A stretch of 64,000 nt of DNA. It comes from Flaviflexus equikiangi (GTDB taxonomy: Bacteria; Actinomycetota; Actinomycetes; Actinomycetales; Actinomycetaceae). Where the stretch lies: contig NZ_CP059676.1 of NCBI RefSeq assembly GCF_014069875.1, forward strand, positions 1,364,001 through 1,428,000, written 5' to 3'. Positions 61,789 to 64,000 of this stretch are shown piece by piece (position 1 is the stretch's first letter; each line of letters starts with the position of its first letter). The notes under the pieces are model-generated. The model saw only the letters and a program-made list of their open reading frames with translations, did not search any database and was not told the DNA's origin. The translations under genes and the position numbers were made by a program.

Positions 61789-63267
61789 GTGGAAGCTCTC
61801 GACCTAGCGCGATGGCAGTTCGGCATCACGACCGTCTACCACTTCATCCTTGTCCCACTGACGATCGGCCTGGCCCCATTGGTTGCGATCATGCAAACCA
61901 AGTGGCTGCGATCCGGTGAGGAGAAGTGGCTCAAACTGGCCGACTTCTTCGGCAAGATCCTTATCATCAACTTCGCGCTGGGGGTTGCCACCGGCATCGT
62001 CCAGGAGTTCCAGTTCGGCATGAACTGGTCGGAGTACTCCCGCTTCGTCGGCGACATCTTCGGCGCACCTCTCGCCTTCGAGGCTCTGGCAGCGTTCTTC
62101 CTCGAATCCACGTTCCTCGGCCTGTGGGTCTTCGGCAGGGGACGGATGAGCGCGAAGCTCAACACCCTCTGCATCTGGCTCGTCGCCATCGGCGTCAACG
62201 TGTCCGCCTACTTCATTCTCACCGCGAACTCGTTCATGCAGCATCCCGTGGGTGCGGTCTACAACGAGGAAACCGGCCGCGCCGAGCTCGACGGAGTGGG
62301 GGGCTTCCTCGAGGTCCTCACGAACAACACGGCCATTGCAGCAACGTCGCACACGATCACGGCCTCCTTCGTCGTGGCAGGCACCGCCGTCGCCGGTATC
62401 GCTACATGGTGGATGGTCCGCTCCACGAAGATGAAGCTGGACGGCCAGCCCGACATGTGGCGGTCTGCCGCACGCCTCGGCTTCGTCACGATCCTCATCG
62501 CCTCTGCCGGGGTCGGACTGACCGGCCACTACCAGGGCCAGCTCATGTACGAGCAGCAGCCGATGAAGATGGCATCCGCGGAAGCACAGTGCAACACCGA
62601 ACAGGGCGCACCGCTTTCACTGTTCGCAATCGGCGACTTCTCGAACGACTGCGAAAACGTCACCCGCATCCTCGACGTCCCCTTCGTCACGTCCTTCTTG
62701 GCGACGAATCACTTCACGGGCCCCGAGTCCGAAGTGATGGGTGTCAACGACGTCCAGGAAATGTACCAGGAGATGTTCGCCGACCTGCACGGCGAGGACT
62801 ACGACTACCGTCCCAACCTCGTCGTCACGTACTACTCGTTCCGCGCCATGATCGGTCTCCTGATCTTCCCCGTCATTCTTGCTGTGGCTGGCCTCTGGTA
62901 CACCCGCAAGGACCGGATCTGGGAGTCCGAGACCTGGGCGAAGTTCGCACTCTTCGCCATCCCGATGCCGTTCCTCGCCTCATCCTTCGGGTGGATCTTC
63001 ACGGAAATGGGGCGTCAGCCTTGGGTGGTCGCACCCAACCTCAGCGGTGTCGAGCGAGTCATGCTCCTCACCGACTACGGCGTCTCCCAGGTGACGAGCC
63101 CCGGCATGGTTCTCGGCACTCTCATCACGTTCACCCTGCTCTACGCAGTCCTGGGTGTGATCTGGTTCCTCCTCGTTCGGCGCTACACGCTTGAAGGCAT
63201 CGACCTGACGGGCGAGAAGGCACCCGCTCCGGACGACGAAAACCAGCCCTTGAGCTTCATCTACTAA
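61789..63267 (+). CDS. cydA: Cytochrome bd ubiquinol/menaquinol oxidase subunit I
   Basis: A 492-residue membrane protein of the bd-type terminal oxidase, which reduces O2 at high affinity. LDLARWQFGITTVYHFILVPLTIGLAPLVAIMQT is the family N-terminus with the heme b595 His region. GRMSAKLNTLCIWLVAIGVNVSAYFILTANSFMQHPVG contains the conserved channel residues, and FGWIFTEMGRQPWVV the heme ligand region. The quinone loop is of the short type. GTG 61789 has an AAGGG site seven bases upstream; the long upstream frame is not coding. cydB follows by 12 bases. Confidence 0.95.
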   Translation: MEALDLARWQFGITTVYHFILVPLTIGLAPLVAIMQTKWLRSGEEKWLKLADFFGKILIINFALGVATGIVQEFQFGMNWSEYSRFVGDIFGAPLAFEALAAFFLESTFLGLWVFGRGRMSAKLNTLCIWLVAIGVNVSAYFILTANSFMQHPVGAVYNEETGRAELDGVGGFLEVLTNNTAIAATSHTITASFVVAGTAVAGIATWWMVRSTKMKLDGQPDMWRSAARLGFVTILIASAGVGLTGHYQGQLMYEQQPMKMASAEAQCNTEQGAPLSLFAIGDFSNDCENVTRILDVPFVTSFLATNHFTGPESEVMGVNDVQEMYQEMFADLHGEDYDYRPNLVVTYYSFRAMIGLLIFPVILAVAGLWYTRKDRIWESETWAKFALFAIPMPFLASSFGWIFTEMGRQPWVVAPNLSGVERVMLLTDYGVSQVTSPGMVLGTLITFTLLYAVLGVIWFLLVRRYTLEGIDLTGEKAPAPDDENQPLSFIY

Positions 63268-63279
63268 GAAGAGAGAACA

Positions 63280-64000
63280 ATGGACTTCCTACCTATTCTC
63301 TGGTTCATCCTCATCGCCGTCCTGTGGGCCGGCTACCTCACCCTCGAGGGCTTCGACTTCGGCGTCGGCATGCTGTACACGACGATGTCCCGCAACCCGA
63401 AGGAGCGACGCGTCGCTCTCAACACGATCGGCCCCCACTGGGACGGCAACGAAGTGTGGCTCCTGACCGCTGGCGGCGCCACCTTCGCCGCCTTCCCCGA
63501 GTGGTACGCGACCATGTTCTCCGGAATGTATCTCGCTCTCGCCCTCATCCTCGTCCTCCTCATCGTCCGCATCTGCGCGCTTGAATGGCGGGGGAAGATC
63601 AATGATGAGCAGTGGCGCAACCGTTGGGATATCGTCCACACGGCTTCAGCGTGGCTCGTCTCCATTCTCTGGGGTGTCGCATTCGCGAACCTCGTCCAGG
63701 GCATGGAGATCGAGGTGATCGACATTATCGATCCGGCCACCCAGACATGGGAGGTCGTGCCGGCGGGAGTGCTCGAAACGGCTTCTGCCGCTGAGGCTGC
63801 CGGCTTCACCCACCACCTGACCGGCGGGTTCTTCTCCCTGCTGACACCGTTCACGATCCTCGGCGGGCTCGTCACCCTGACGCTGTTCCTGTCGCACGGC
63901 GCGATCTTCATCGCACTCAAGACATCGGGCGAGCTGCAGGTTCGGGCAGAGAAGTACGCTGCACGCCTGTCCCTCATCTCCCTCGGTGTCACGGCCGTCT
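63280..64000 (+). CDS. cydB: Cytochrome bd oxidase subunit II, 5' part
   Basis: The first 240 codons of CydB; the gene runs off the right edge. FILIAVLWAGYLTLEGFDFGVGML is the conserved first helix, and GPHWDGNEVWLLTAGGATFAAFPEWYATMFSGMYLALALIL the second conserved block. Several helices follow. ATG 63280 has a GAAGAGAG site. With cydA it forms the bd oxidase; the cydDC assembly genes would be expected further right. Confidence 0.95.
   Translation, partial: MDFLPILWFILIAVLWAGYLTLEGFDFGVGMLYTTMSRNPKERRVALNTIGPHWDGNEVWLLTAGGATFAAFPEWYATMFSGMYLALALILVLLIVRICALEWRGKINDEQWRNRWDIVHTASAWLVSILWGVAFANLVQGMEIEVIDIIDPATQTWEVVPAGVLETASAAEAAGFTHHLTGGFFSLLTPFTILGGLVTLTLFLSHGAIFIALKTSGELQVRAEKYAARLSLISLGVTAV

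Overview
The window is GC-rich chromosomal DNA from a high-GC Gram-positive bacterium. GTG and TTG starts are frequent, at least two promoters look leaderless, and there is a SAM-IV riboswitch, an actinobacterial DUF3097 gene and RNase E next to rplU-rpmA. Gene content and order suggest an actinomycete close to the Actinomycetaceae. That placement is inference; there is no 16S gene here.

A conserved actinobacterial backbone can be read on the minus strand from right to left: rne, rplU, rpmA, obg, proB, (insertion), proA, nadD, a membrane-anchored acidic protein, rsfS, a histidine phosphatase, tRNA-Ala(GGC), (insertion), leuS, (aldose epimerase), comEA, comEC, holA, (insertion), then rpsT on the plus strand, lepA, trmB, hemW, (insertion), hrcA, dnaJ, rsmE, phoH. 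Accessory modules interrupt it. They are DUF3097 plus a flavin dehydrogenase (3.3-6.0 kb), an oligopeptide-type ABC transporter (12.9-18.0 kb), a redox, sulfur and light-sensing block (26.8-44.9 kb), and a thioredoxin, monooxygenase and sugar ABC transporter block that separates proA from proB (49.5-55.1 kb). The right edge holds cydA and the start of cydB, encoding cytochrome bd oxidase.

The most interesting part is 35-45 kb. It contains a type II NADH dehydrogenase, an Fnr-type regulator divergent from a heavy-metal-binding protein, and a seven-gene plus-strand sulfur operon. That operon has two small Cys-rich proteins, a thioredoxin, a CstB-like persulfide dioxygenase-rhodanese, a TauE-type exporter, DUF4395 and a rhodanese lipoprotein. 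It sits behind a consensus-like promoter carrying two CsoR/CstR-type operators, but no CsoR/CstR gene is in the window. Next to it is a complete bacteriophytochrome-diguanylate cyclase (PAS-GAF-PHY-GGDEF) with the chromophore cysteine position retained.

Regulatory elements read directly from the sequence include a CIRCE operator at hrcA, which moves the hrcA start, a SAM-IV riboswitch followed by a 33-codon ORF and a luciferase-like monooxygenase gene, an Fnr-like inverted repeat between the regulator and the metal-binding protein gene, and several strong intergenic hairpins.
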